DNA from: Mycobacterium sp. MFM001
GTDB lineage: Bacteria > Actinomycetota > Actinomycetes > Mycobacteriales > Mycobacteriaceae
DNA length: 64,000 nucleotides
Direction: 5' to 3'
Assembly: GCF_003402475.1 (NCBI RefSeq)
Contig: NZ_BFAB01000015.1
Location: 1-64,000, forward strand
Made by a program: the position numbers and the translations under genes. Positions within the stretch are counted from its first letter, which is position 1. Every line of letters begins with the position of its first letter. The notes under the pieces were generated by a model, which was not told the DNA's origin, ran no database searches, and worked only from the letters and a program-made list of their open reading frames with translations. Shown here piece by piece: positions 8,270 through 16,357 of the stretch.

Positions 8270-9121
8270 CTATCCGTTCGAGTGCGGCAGGCCGAGGCCG
8301 GCGGCAAGGTTCTGCCGGGCCACCTCGGCCAGCGGCAACTCCACCGATACCGCCTTGCCCAATGCCAGCGCCAGGCTCAGATCCTTTTCGCCCAGCCCGC
8401 GGGTGTGCAGGAAGGGCTGGTACAGGAAGTGGTCTGGATCAAGGGGTTTCATGTCGTCGCGCACCATGATCGCACCCGGGCCGCCGGTGAGGGCGTCGGT
8501 GTGGCGCACCACCCTGCCCAACGCCTGCAAATCCAGCCCGGCCGCCTCGGCCAGCTTCATCGCTTCACATGCCGCGGCGTACGACGTGAACGTCAACATG
8601 TTGCGGGCCAGCTTCATTCGCGTTCCGGCGCCGGGCTCGCCGGCGTGGATGACCAGCGACGCCCACTGCTTGAAGGCCGGCTTGATCTTTTCGTAGACGT
8701 CGCGCTCGGCGCCCACCATGGTGGCCAGTTCGCCCTTCTCGGCGGCACCTGCCCCGCCGCTGACCGGCGCGTCGACGATATGGATGCCTTGCGGTTTCAG
8801 TTCATTGGCGAGTTCGACAGCGGTGGTGTCACTGATCGTGGAGTGAATCGCGATGACGGTGCCCGGCTTAGCGTTGCCAGTCAGTTCGGCGACTACCTCG
8901 CGCACCTGTGCGTCGTCGAGGACGGTGACGCTGATGATGTCGGCGGCCGCGACGTCGGCCACACTGTCGGCCAGGGTGGCACCGGCTTCGGCCAGCGGCG
9001 TCATCGCCTCGGTGCGCACGTCGTAAACCGTGACCCCGCCCGGCCAGTCGACCAACCGCTTGGCCATCGGCGCACCCATGTTGCCCAGCCCGATGTAGCC
9101 GAGCTTCATCTGTTCACTCAT
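8270..9121 (-). CDS. NAD(P)-dependent 3-hydroxyisobutyrate dehydrogenase family protein
   Basis: A beta-hydroxyacid dehydrogenase of 283 residues. The N-terminal Rossmann motif is LGYIGLGNMGAPMAKRL; substrate-binding DAPVSGGAGAAEKG and the catalytic lysine K170 in KLARNML are present. ATG 9121 overlaps the stop of the upstream SDR by four bases, so the 17 extra upstream codons of the open frame are rejected. Within the aldA–SDR–HIBADH–CMD operon it probably oxidises or reduces a short hydroxyacid intermediate; substrate is not determined. Confidence 0.92.
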   Translation of the reverse strand: MSEQMKLGYIGLGNMGAPMAKRLVDWPGGVTVYDVRTEAMTPLAEAGATLADSVADVAAADIISVTVLDDAQVREVVAELTGNAKPGTVIAIHSTISDTTAVELANELKPQGIHIVDAPVSGGAGAAEKGELATMVGAERDVYEKIKPAFKQWASLVIHAGEPGAGTRMKLARNMLTFTSYAAACEAMKLAEAAGLDLQALGRVVRHTDALTGGPGAIMVRDDMKPLDPDHFLYQPFLHTRGLGEKDLSLALALGKAVSVELPLAEVARQNLAAGLGLPHSNG

Positions 9122-9867
9122 GAGCGGAAAATCTGTCCGCCGTCGACATTGAAGATCTGCCCGGTAATCCACGACGCCTCATCCGACAGCAGGAACAGGC
9201 ACATGCCGACCAGGTCCTCGGGAGTTCCCATCCGCGACAACGGGAGACCCTTGACGATGTCGTCGACGATCTCCTTGGGAGTGGTGGTCCGGTTGGCTTC
9301 TGTGTCGATAGGCCCCGGCGCGATCGCGTTGATCCGGATGTTCTGGCCACCCAGCTCACGCGAAAGCTGTTGAGTCAGACCGTTGATGCCGACCTTGGCC
9401 AGACCGTAGAAGTTCGAGTACAGCCACGCGGCAGTGGACGACTGGTTGACAATCGCGCCGCCGCCACGCTTGGCCATCTTCTTGTACACCGCGCGGGTGC
9501 ACCACAGCGCGCCGTCGAGGTTGACGCTCATGAATTTCTTGTAGTACTCGGGGTCGACGGTGAGCAGGAAATCCAGTTTCATGCCGCCGAATATCGCGGC
9601 GTTGTTCACCAGGTAGTCGATGCCGCCGAACTCGGACAACGTGCGGTCGGCCATCGCCTTGGCCGACGCCGGGTCGGAGACGTCGACCGGGACGGCCAGC
9701 GCGGTACCGCCGTCGGCGGTGATCTGCTTGGCCACCCCCTCGGCCGCCTCGGCGTTGATGTCGGCCACCACGACGGCTGCCCCTTCCCGGGCCAGCGCCT
9801 CGGCATACGCCTGGCCGATGCCGCCGCCGGACCCGGTGACGATGGCCACCTTGTTTTCGAATCTCAT
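9118..9867 (-). CDS. Short-chain dehydrogenase/reductase (SDR)
   Basis: 249-residue classical SDR. NAD(P) motif TGSGGGIG near residue 11, NNAA at the end of strand 4, catalytic S and YxxxK in SSTAAWLYSNFYGLAK, and the C-terminal GQIFNVDGG. ATG 9867 follows AAAGGAAG. It lies 76 bases downstream of the aldehyde dehydrogenase gene in the same orientation and is translationally coupled to the next gene. It corresponds to Rv0769 by position (from memory). The substrate is an unidentified alcohol or ketone. Confidence 0.92.
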   Translation of the reverse strand: MRFENKVAIVTGSGGGIGQAYAEALAREGAAVVVADINAEAAEGVAKQITADGGTALAVPVDVSDPASAKAMADRTLSEFGGIDYLVNNAAIFGGMKLDFLLTVDPEYYKKFMSVNLDGALWCTRAVYKKMAKRGGGAIVNQSSTAAWLYSNFYGLAKVGINGLTQQLSRELGGQNIRINAIAPGPIDTEANRTTTPKEIVDDIVKGLPLSRMGTPEDLVGMCLFLLSDEASWITGQIFNVDGGQIFRS

Positions 9868-9943
9868 GTCTTCCTTTCCGCCGAATGTGGGGTTGTGTCA
9901 CGCTTTTTCCGTTAGAGCGTGCTTCAAGTGCACACTCGGCGCG

Positions 9944-11407
9944 TTAAACCGCCGTGGCAATCGTTTTGGCCTCCAGGTACTCCTCGAAGCCGAGCAACCC
10001 CATCTCGCGGCCGTTGCCGGACTGCTTGTAACCGCCGAACGGCGCGTCGGCGGAATACCAGACGCCGCCGTTGACGTTCACCGTGCCCACCCGCAACCGG
10101 GACGCCACCTCAGCGGCGCGGTCAGGGTCGCCAAAGACAGTGCCCGACAACCCATACGGCGAATCGTTGGCGATGCGCACCGCATCGTCGTCGCCGTCGT
10201 GGGCGATCACGGTGAGCACCGGGCCGAAGATCTCCTCGCGGGCGACGCGGGCGTCGTTGCCCAGCCCGGCGACCACCGTCGGTTCGATGAAGAACCCCAC
10301 CGCACGATCTGCCGGCCGGCCGCCGCCACATGCAAACGAACCACCTTCTGCCACAGCCAGATCCAAGTATCCCTGGACGCGGTCGCGCTGCCGCTCCGAG
10401 ATCAGCGGACCGCAGACCGTGCCCGGATCAGTCGGGTCGCCGGGCTTGATCGACGACATCGTGGCCGCCGCGATGTCGACCGCCTCGTCGTAGCGCGAGC
10501 GCGGCACCACCAGCCGGGTGGTGATCGCGCAGCCCTGCCCGGCGTGCATACACGCCGAGAATGCCGACACCGAGACCGCGCCGTTCAGCTCGGCGTCGTC
10601 GAGCACCAGGAACGCCGACTTGCCACCTAGCTCCAGGAAGACCTTCTTGATCGTGGCGGCGGCGTCGGCCATCACGCTGCGGCCGGTGGCCGTCGACCCG
10701 GTGAACGTAATCATGTCCACCCGAGGGTCTTTGGCCAACAGCGCGCCGACGCTGTGGTCGCTGGAGGTGACGATGTTGACCACGCCGGGAGGGAAGTCGG
10801 TGTGCTCGACGATGAGCTCGCCGAGCACCGCCGCACACCACGGCGTGTCCGGTGCGGGTTTCAGCACGACGGTGTTGCCGGCGGCCAGTGCCGGGCCGAG
10901 CTTGGCCAGGTTGATCTGGTGCGGGAAGTTCCACGGGGTGATGGCGCCGACGACGCCGACGGCTTCGCGGGCGATGGTGCGGCGGGTGGGGATGCCCAGC
11001 GGGGCGGCCTCACCGAGATCCTGGTTCCACGAATAGGTTTCGGCGGTGTCGGCGCTGAACGCCAGGTCGTCGATCGGTCCCTCGAGCTGCGCGCTCGCGG
11101 TGAGCATCCGCGGCGCCCCGACTTCCGACATGGTGATCTCGCGCAGCTCCTCGACATGGGAACGCATCGCGTCGCGCAGCTGGCGCACGCAGCGCACCCG
11201 CAGCTCGGTGTTGCGCGACCAGTCGGTGTCGTCGAAGGCCCGCCGCGCCGCCTCGATGGCGCGGCCCATGTCGTCGGCGCTGCCCTCGGCGGCCGTGCCC
11301 AGCACCTCTTCGGTGGCCGGGTTGATCGTCGGGAAGGTGCCCGCACTGCCGGGCGACAGCTTTCCGTCGATGAGCAGAGCACTCGCTCCGTCGGCCAGTA
11401 ACGCCAT
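9944..11407 (-). CDS. aldA: NAD-dependent aldehyde dehydrogenase
   Basis: 487 residues, aldehyde dehydrogenase superfamily, oxidising an aldehyde to an acid. N-terminal cofactor-binding core with TPWNFP and FTGSTATG; general base E259 in ELGGKSA; catalytic C293 in HAGQGCAITTR. The sequence closely follows M. tuberculosis AldA (Rv0768) as I recall it. ATG 11407 is chosen over upstream starts because GGGAG lies 8–12 bases ahead and the family begins here. It is the first gene of the minus-strand operon and is divergent from a TetR gene, with a GGACA-N2-TGTCC site 25 bases upstream. Confidence 0.95.
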   Translation of the reverse strand: MALLADGASALLIDGKLSPGSAGTFPTINPATEEVLGTAAEGSADDMGRAIEAARRAFDDTDWSRNTELRVRCVRQLRDAMRSHVEELREITMSEVGAPRMLTASAQLEGPIDDLAFSADTAETYSWNQDLGEAAPLGIPTRRTIAREAVGVVGAITPWNFPHQINLAKLGPALAAGNTVVLKPAPDTPWCAAVLGELIVEHTDFPPGVVNIVTSSDHSVGALLAKDPRVDMITFTGSTATGRSVMADAAATIKKVFLELGGKSAFLVLDDAELNGAVSVSAFSACMHAGQGCAITTRLVVPRSRYDEAVDIAAATMSSIKPGDPTDPGTVCGPLISERQRDRVQGYLDLAVAEGGSFACGGGRPADRAVGFFIEPTVVAGLGNDARVAREEIFGPVLTVIAHDGDDDAVRIANDSPYGLSGTVFGDPDRAAEVASRLRVGTVNVNGGVWYSADAPFGGYKQSGNGREMGLLGFEEYLEAKTIATAV

Positions 11408-11431
11408 CTTCTGCTCCCGCCTCATTGCGAT

Positions 11432-11443
11432 GGACACTTGTCC
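11432..11443. promoter_or_regulatory. GGACA-CT-TGTCC operator near aldA
   Basis: Perfect 5-base inverted arms with a 2-base spacer, 25 bases upstream of the aldA start. It shares arms and spacing with the site at 11543–11556 across the same divergent gap, so both are probably bound by the TetR encoded at 11550. Confidence 0.6.
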
Positions 11444-11542
11444 GGAATAGTCCAGTCGAACCATAGCCGCCTGGCTGCCGACGGAGCAAGTGCCTGCTGT
11501 TTGTACTGGAGACTTGCCTACCCGCGGCGCCATCCGATAACT

Positions 11543-11556
11543 TGGACATGTGTCCA
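11543..11556. promoter_or_regulatory. TGGACA-TG-TGTCCA operator overlapping the TetR start
   Basis: Perfect 6-base inverted arms with a 2-base spacer. The GTG start codon of the TetR gene (11550) lies inside the palindrome, implying a leaderless or very short-leader mRNA and direct autorepression. It is the second copy of the motif at 11432–11443. Confidence 0.65.
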
Positions 11557-12161
11557 GCGATGCAGTGGCGGCGATCACGTCGGATGCCGATCGCCACGCC
11601 GGGGAAGCGCCGCGCAACCGCAGGCAGGAAGAGACTTTCCGCAAGGTGCTGGCCGCCGGCATCGAGGTCCTGCGGGAGAAGTCGTACGCCGATTTGACCG
11701 TGCGCGCGGTGGCCGCCCGCGCCAAGGTGGCCCCGGCGACGGCCTATACCTACTTCTCGTCGAAGAACCACCTGATCGCCGAGGTCTATCTCGACCTGGT
11801 CCGGCAGGTGCCGTTTTTCACCGACGTCAACGATCCGATGCCGGTGCGGGTGGACAAGGCGCTACGGCATCTGGCACTGGTGGTCGCCGACGAACCCGAG
11901 GTCGCCGCGGCCTGCACGACGGCACTGCTCGGCGGCGGCGCCGACGCGGCGGTCCGCACCGTGCGCGACCGGATCGGCGCAGAGATCCATCGCCGCGTCA
12001 CGTCGGCGATCGGGCCGGATGCCGATTCGCGCACGGTGGCCGCACTGGAGATGACGTTCTTCGGCGCGCTGGTGCAGGCCGGCAGCGGCGCGTTCAGCTA
12101 TCACCAGATCGCCGACCGGCTGGGCTATGTCGTGGGGCTAATACTGGGAGAAGGCAAATGA
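11550..12161 (+). CDS. TetR-family transcriptional regulator
   Basis: 203 residues. Helix-turn-helix LTVRAVAARAKVAPATAYTYFSSKNHLI (about residues 50–77) is followed by a helical ligand domain. The GTG at 11550 sits within a palindromic operator; no later start precedes the DNA-binding domain convincingly. Its stop overlaps the CYP123 ATG by four bases (12158–12161), so it heads the CYP123–SDR–CYP51–ferredoxin operon. Its position matches Rv0767c. It probably controls both this operon and divergent aldA through the paired sites. Confidence 0.9.
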   Translation: MSSDAVAAITSDADRHAGEAPRNRRQEETFRKVLAAGIEVLREKSYADLTVRAVAARAKVAPATAYTYFSSKNHLIAEVYLDLVRQVPFFTDVNDPMPVRVDKALRHLALVVADEPEVAAACTTALLGGGADAAVRTVRDRIGAEIHRRVTSAIGPDADSRTVAALEMTFFGALVQAGSGAFSYHQIADRLGYVVGLILGEGK

Positions 12162-13360
12162 CTGTAGGTACGCCCGAATTACTGCTCGACCCTTACGATT
12201 ACGACTTCCACGAGGATCCCTACCCGTACTATCGGCGGCTGCGCGACGAGGCCCCGCTGTACCGCAACCACGAGCTGAAGTTCTGGGCGTTGTCGCGCCA
12301 TCAGGATGTGCTGCAGGGCTTCCGCAACAGCACCGCGCTGTCCAATGAGTATGGGGTGTCGCTGGATCCGGTGTCGCGCACTCCCGACGCGCACAAGGTG
12401 ATGTCGTTCCTCGCGATGGACGACCCCGGGCACCTGCGGCTGCGCACGCTGGTCTCCAAAGGCTTCACGCCGCGCCGAATCCGCGAACTCGAGCCGCGGG
12501 TGGTGGAGCTGGCCCGCATGCACCTCGACACCGCGCTGCAATCCGAAAGCTTCGATTTCATCGCCGAATTCGCCGGCAAGCTGCCGATGGACGTCATCTC
12601 CGAGCTGATGGGCGTGCCCGAACCCGACCGGGCACACATCCGCGAACTGGCCGACGGCGTCATGCATCGCGAAGACGGTCTGGCGGATGTTCCGCCGTCG
12701 GCGATCCAGGCGTCGGCCGATCTGATGGTGTACTACGCGAACATGGTCGCCCAGCGTCGCAAGAAGCCCAGCGACGACTTGACGTCGGCGCTGCTGGAGG
12801 CCGAACTCGACGGTGACCGCCTCACCGACGAGGAAATCATGGCGTTCCTGTTCCTGATGGTGGTCGCCGGCAACGAGACCACCACCAAACTGCTTGCCAA
12901 CGCGGCATATTGGGGCTTCAAGAATCCCGACCAGCTGGCGACGGTGTACGCCGATCACTCGAGGATTCCGCTGTGGGTGGAGGAGACTCTGCGCTACGAC
13001 ACGTCCAGCCAGATCCTCGCCCGGTCCGTCGCGCAAGAACTGACGCTGTATGACACCACGCTCCCCGAAGGCGATGTGCTGCTGCTGCTTCCGGGCTCGG
13101 CCAACCGCGACGACCGGGTGTTCGACAACCCTGACGAGTACCGCATCGGCCGCGACATCGGCTCGAAGCTGGTCAGTTTCGGCAGCGGCGCGCACTTCTG
13201 CCTGGGCGCGCACCTGGCCCGGATGGAGGCGCGGGTGGCGCTCACAGAGTTGTTCCAGCGGATCCGCGGTTACGAAGTCGACGAGGACAACGCCGTCCGC
13301 GTCCACTCCAGCAACGTCCGCGGATTCGCCCACCTGCCGATCACCGTGGAGACCGTGTAA
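12158..13360 (+). CDS. cyp123: Cytochrome P450, CYP123 type
   Basis: 400 residues, soluble bacterial class-I P450. I-helix FLMVVAGNETTTKLL, ExxR in WVEETLRYDTSSQ, and haem cysteine C348 in FGSGAHFCLGAHLARME. It is identified as CYP123 from its place between the TetR gene and the SDR–CYP51–ferredoxin genes, the order of Rv0767c–Rv0763c in M. tuberculosis. The ferredoxin three genes downstream is a plausible electron donor. The physiological substrate of CYP123 is not known to me. Confidence 0.92.
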   Translation: MTVGTPELLLDPYDYDFHEDPYPYYRRLRDEAPLYRNHELKFWALSRHQDVLQGFRNSTALSNEYGVSLDPVSRTPDAHKVMSFLAMDDPGHLRLRTLVSKGFTPRRIRELEPRVVELARMHLDTALQSESFDFIAEFAGKLPMDVISELMGVPEPDRAHIRELADGVMHREDGLADVPPSAIQASADLMVYYANMVAQRRKKPSDDLTSALLEAELDGDRLTDEEIMAFLFLMVVAGNETTTKLLANAAYWGFKNPDQLATVYADHSRIPLWVEETLRYDTSSQILARSVAQELTLYDTTLPEGDVLLLLPGSANRDDRVFDNPDEYRIGRDIGSKLVSFGSGAHFCLGAHLARMEARVALTELFQRIRGYEVDEDNAVRVHSSNVRGFAHLPITVETV

Positions 13361-14179
13361 ATGCCTCGCTTCGAACCACATCCGGCCCGCCGTCCCGCGA
13401 TCGTCGCCGGCGCGTCGTCGGGCATCGGCGCCGCGACGGCCGTCGAACTCGCCGGTCGCGGCTTCCCGGTCGCCCTGGGCGCCCGCCGCGTCGAGAAATG
13501 CCAAGAGCTGGTCGACCAGATCAAAGCCGACGGCGGCGAAGCGGTCGCGCTGCACCTCGACGTCACCGAACCCGAGTCGGTGAAATCGTTTGTGCACCAA
13601 GCGACCGAACAACTCGGCGACATCGAACTGCTGATCACCGGCGCCGGCGACACGTTCTTCGGCCGCCTGCACGAAATCAGCACCGACGTCTTCGAATCCC
13701 AGGTGCAGATCCACCTGATCGGCGCCAACCGGTTGGCCACCGCGGTGCTGCCCGGCATGCTCGAACGCCAACGCGGTGACCTGATCTTCGTCGGATCCGA
13801 CGTCGCGCTGCGCCAGCGCCCGCACATGGGTGCCTACGGCGCGGCCAAGGCGGCCCTGACCGCGATGGTCACCAACCTGCAGATGGAACTGGAGGGGACC
13901 GGCGTTCGCGCCTCGATCGTTCACCCGGGCCCGACCAAGACCGGTATGGGCTGGAGCCTGCCGCCGGAGTCCATCGGCCCGATGCTCGAAGACTGGGCCA
14001 AATGGGGCCAGGCCCGCCACGACTACTTCCTGCGTGCGTCCGACCTCGCCCGGGCGATCGCGTTCGTCGCCGAAACCCCGCGCGGCGGGTTCATCACGTC
14101 GATGGAGATCCAGCCCGAGGCGCCGCTGTCCAACGCGCCGGCGGAACGCAAGCAACTGAAGTATCCGGAGGAATCGTGA
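13361..14179 (+). CDS. Short-chain dehydrogenase/reductase (SDR)
   Basis: 272-residue SDR. Cofactor motif AGASSGIGAATAVEL, TGAGD after strand 4 in place of the usual NNAG, and catalytic YGAAK. The ATG directly follows the CYP123 stop with no gap, and its TGA overlaps the CYP51 GTG start by four bases, so the gene is coupled on both sides. It corresponds to Rv0765c by position. The company of CYP51 suggests a sterol-like or hydroxylated P450 product as substrate (inference). Confidence 0.92.
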   Translation: MPRFEPHPARRPAIVAGASSGIGAATAVELAGRGFPVALGARRVEKCQELVDQIKADGGEAVALHLDVTEPESVKSFVHQATEQLGDIELLITGAGDTFFGRLHEISTDVFESQVQIHLIGANRLATAVLPGMLERQRGDLIFVGSDVALRQRPHMGAYGAAKAALTAMVTNLQMELEGTGVRASIVHPGPTKTGMGWSLPPESIGPMLEDWAKWGQARHDYFLRASDLARAIAFVAETPRGGFITSMEIQPEAPLSNAPAERKQLKYPEES

Positions 14180-15534
14180 CAAGCCAAGAGCTCAAAGAAG
14201 TTCCGCGGGTATCCGGCGGCGAGGAAGAACACGGCCACCTCGAAGAATTCCGCACCGACCCGATCGGGCTGATGAAACGGGTCCGCGACGAATGCGGCGA
14301 CGTCGGCTGGTTCCAGCTCGCCGGCAAACAGGTCGTGTTGCTGTCCGGGGCGGAGGCCAACGAGTTCTTCTTCCGCTCCAGCGACGACGACCTCGACCAG
14401 GCCGAAGCCTACCCGTTCATGACGCCGATCTTCGGCAAGGGCGTGGTGTTCGACGCCAGCCCGGAGCGGCGCAAGGAGATGCTGCACAACTCCGCGCTGC
14501 GCGGCGAGCACATGAAAAGCCACGCCGTCACGATCGAGCGCGAAGTGCGCCGGATGATCGAGAACTGGGGCGAGGAAGGCGAAATCGACCTGCTCGACTT
14601 CTTCGCCAAGTTGACGATCTACACCTCGACCGCGTGCCTGATCGGTCCGAAGTTCCGCGAGCAGCTCGACCATCGGTTCGCCCAGCTCTACCACGAGCTC
14701 GAGCGCGGCACCGACCCGTTGTGTTACGTCGATCCGTACCTGCCGATCGAGAGCTTCCGTCGCCGCGACGAGGCCCGAATAGGCTTGGTGGCGCTGGTCC
14801 AGGAGATCATGAACCAGCGCATCGCCAACCCGCCGGCCGACAAGAGCGACCGGGACATGCTCGACGTTCTGGTGTCGATCAAGGACGACGACGGCAATCC
14901 CCGTTTCTCGGCCGACGAGGTCACCGGCATGTTCATTTCGCTGATGTTCGCCGGCCACCACACCAGTTCGGGCACCGCGTCGTGGACGCTGATCGAGCTG
15001 ATGCGCCACCCCGACGTCTACGCCGGGGTGATCGACGAGCTCACCGAGCTTTATGGCGACGGCCAGTCGGTGAGTTTCCATGCGCTGCGCCAGATTCCGC
15101 GGCTGGAGAATGTGCTGAAGGAGACGCTGCGGCTGCACCCGCCGCTGATCATTCTGATGCGCGTCGCCAAGGGCGAATTCGAAGTGTGCGGCTACCCGAT
15201 TCACGAGGGCGATTTCGTCGCAGCCTCACCGGCGATCTCCAACCGCATCCCCGAGGACTTCCCCGACCCGGACGACTTCGTGCCGGAGCGCTACGAAGAG
15301 CCGCGGCAAGAAGACTTGATCAACCGGTGGACCTGGATCCCGTTCGGCGCCGGCCGGCACCGCTGCGTGGGGGCGGCGTTCGCCACCATGCAGATCAAGG
15401 CCATCTTCTCGGTGTTGTTGCGCGAGTACGAATTCGAGATGACCCAGCCGTCGGAGAGCTACCGCAACGATCATTCCAAGATGGTGGTGCAGCTGGCTCA
15501 ACCGGCCAAGGTGCGCTACCGCCGCAGGAGTTGA
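14176..15534 (+). CDS. cyp51: Sterol 14-alpha-demethylase (CYP51)
   Basis: Removes the 14-alpha methyl group of lanosterol-type sterols in three oxidations. 452 residues, against 451 in M. tuberculosis. CYP51 hallmarks are present: the I-helix FAGHHTSSGTASW with the His–Thr pair, ExxR in KETLRLHPP, and haem cysteine C397 in FGAGRHRCVGAAFA. GTG 14176 overlaps the preceding SDR stop (GTGA), fixing the start. A ferredoxin gene follows one base after the stop, the conserved CYP51–ferredoxin pair of mycobacteria. The native substrate in mycobacteria, which make no sterols, is unsettled. Confidence 0.97.
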   Translation: MTSQELKEVPRVSGGEEEHGHLEEFRTDPIGLMKRVRDECGDVGWFQLAGKQVVLLSGAEANEFFFRSSDDDLDQAEAYPFMTPIFGKGVVFDASPERRKEMLHNSALRGEHMKSHAVTIEREVRRMIENWGEEGEIDLLDFFAKLTIYTSTACLIGPKFREQLDHRFAQLYHELERGTDPLCYVDPYLPIESFRRRDEARIGLVALVQEIMNQRIANPPADKSDRDMLDVLVSIKDDDGNPRFSADEVTGMFISLMFAGHHTSSGTASWTLIELMRHPDVYAGVIDELTELYGDGQSVSFHALRQIPRLENVLKETLRLHPPLIILMRVAKGEFEVCGYPIHEGDFVAASPAISNRIPEDFPDPDDFVPERYEEPRQEDLINRWTWIPFGAGRHRCVGAAFATMQIKAIFSVLLREYEFEMTQPSESYRNDHSKMVVQLAQPAKVRYRRRS

Positions 15535-15535
15535 G

Positions 15536-15742
15536 ATGGGTTACAGGGTGAAAGCCGACCTGGATCTCTGCCAGGGACACGCGATGTGCGAACTGGAAGC
15601 GCCCGACTACTTCCGGGTGCCCAAGCGCGGCCAGGTCGAAATCCTCGACGACCAGCCGCCCGACGAGGCCCGCAAAGAAATCGAGCAAGCCGTCTGGGCC
15701 TGCCCCACCCAGGCTCTGTCCATCGAAGAGAAAGAAGACTGA
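15536..15742 (+). CDS. 3Fe-4S ferredoxin, partner of CYP51
   Basis: A 68-residue single-cluster ferredoxin. The motif is C12-xx-H15-xx-C18 … C56-P: the fourth cysteine of a 4Fe-4S motif is replaced by His15, the CxxHxxC arrangement of P450-linked mycobacterial ferredoxins. It carries electrons from a ferredoxin reductase to CYP51 and possibly CYP123. ATG 15536 is one base after the cyp51 stop. It matches Rv0763c. Confidence 0.95.
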   Translation: MGYRVKADLDLCQGHAMCELEAPDYFRVPKRGQVEILDDQPPDEARKEIEQAVWACPTQALSIEEKED

Positions 15743-15744
15743 CC

Positions 15745-16299
15745 ATGGCGTCATTCCCGCGTGCAGAACTGGACGACTGGGTACAACGCTGGCTTCAGGC
15801 CAACAAGGACTGCGAGAAGGCTGGCGACTGGAAGCCGCTGGCCGACTTCTACGCCCCTGAGGCCACTTACGGCTGGAACATCGGGCCGAAGGAGGACGTG
15901 ATGTGCGTCGGGATCGACGAGATCCGCGACATCGCACTCGGCTTGGAGATGGAGGGCCTACAGAACTGGCAGTACCCGTACCAGAAGGTCATCATCGACG
16001 ACCGGCAAGGCGAAATCGTCGGCTTCTGGAAACAGGTGGTTGTCGACGGCGACGGCGGGCAACAGGAGATCTACGGCATCGGCGGCAGCTGGTTTCGGCT
16101 GACCGAGATAGACGGGGCCAAGCTCATCGAATGGCAGCGTGACTTCTTCGACTTCGGCCACGTCCAGACGCTGTACATGGACCTGATGAAGGCCGGCAAG
16201 CTGTCGGCGGGCATGCAGAAGCGAATCGAACGCAGCCTCGCCGGCGAGAAGCTACCTGGCTACTACCCGCTAGGTAAGGCCCCGGTTCCGCTGTGGTGA
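15745..16299 (+). CDS. NTF2/SnoaL-like fold protein, unknown function
   Basis: 184 residues. The N-terminal WVQRWLQANKDCEKAGDWKPLADFYAPEATYGWNIGP is the opening of an NTF2-like alpha+beta barrel with a polar pocket. ATG 15745 lies two bases after the ferredoxin stop, so it is the last gene of the CYP123–CYP51 operon (position of Rv0762c). Members of this fold act as isomerases, hydratases or non-catalytic ligand binders; no active-site assignment is possible. Confidence 0.85.
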   Translation: MASFPRAELDDWVQRWLQANKDCEKAGDWKPLADFYAPEATYGWNIGPKEDVMCVGIDEIRDIALGLEMEGLQNWQYPYQKVIIDDRQGEIVGFWKQVVVDGDGGQQEIYGIGGSWFRLTEIDGAKLIEWQRDFFDFGHVQTLYMDLMKAGKLSAGMQKRIERSLAGEKLPGYYPLGKAPVPLW

Positions 16300-16331
16300 C
16301 CCACGTCACTACGCTGTCGCACAGGTCCCCC

Positions 16332-16345
16332 ACCAACTAGTTGAA
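16332..16345. promoter_or_regulatory. KstR-like operator upstream of adhB
   Basis: The 10-base palindrome CAACTAGTTG (16334–16343) lies 14 bases before the adhB GTG. Read against the KstR consensus TnnAACnnGTTnnA, the stretch ACCAACTAGTTGAA matches seven of the eight fixed bases, missing only the first T. KstR is the cholesterol-responsive repressor of mycobacteria. Binding here is inference. Confidence 0.45.
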
Positions 16346-16357
16346 AGCAGGTTCGCG

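Noticed and set aside
11425..11725. N-terminal extension of the aldehyde dehydrogenase
   Set aside because: The extra codons run through the divergent regulator and its operator; the family starts at the residue encoded from 11407, with a ribosome site just upstream.
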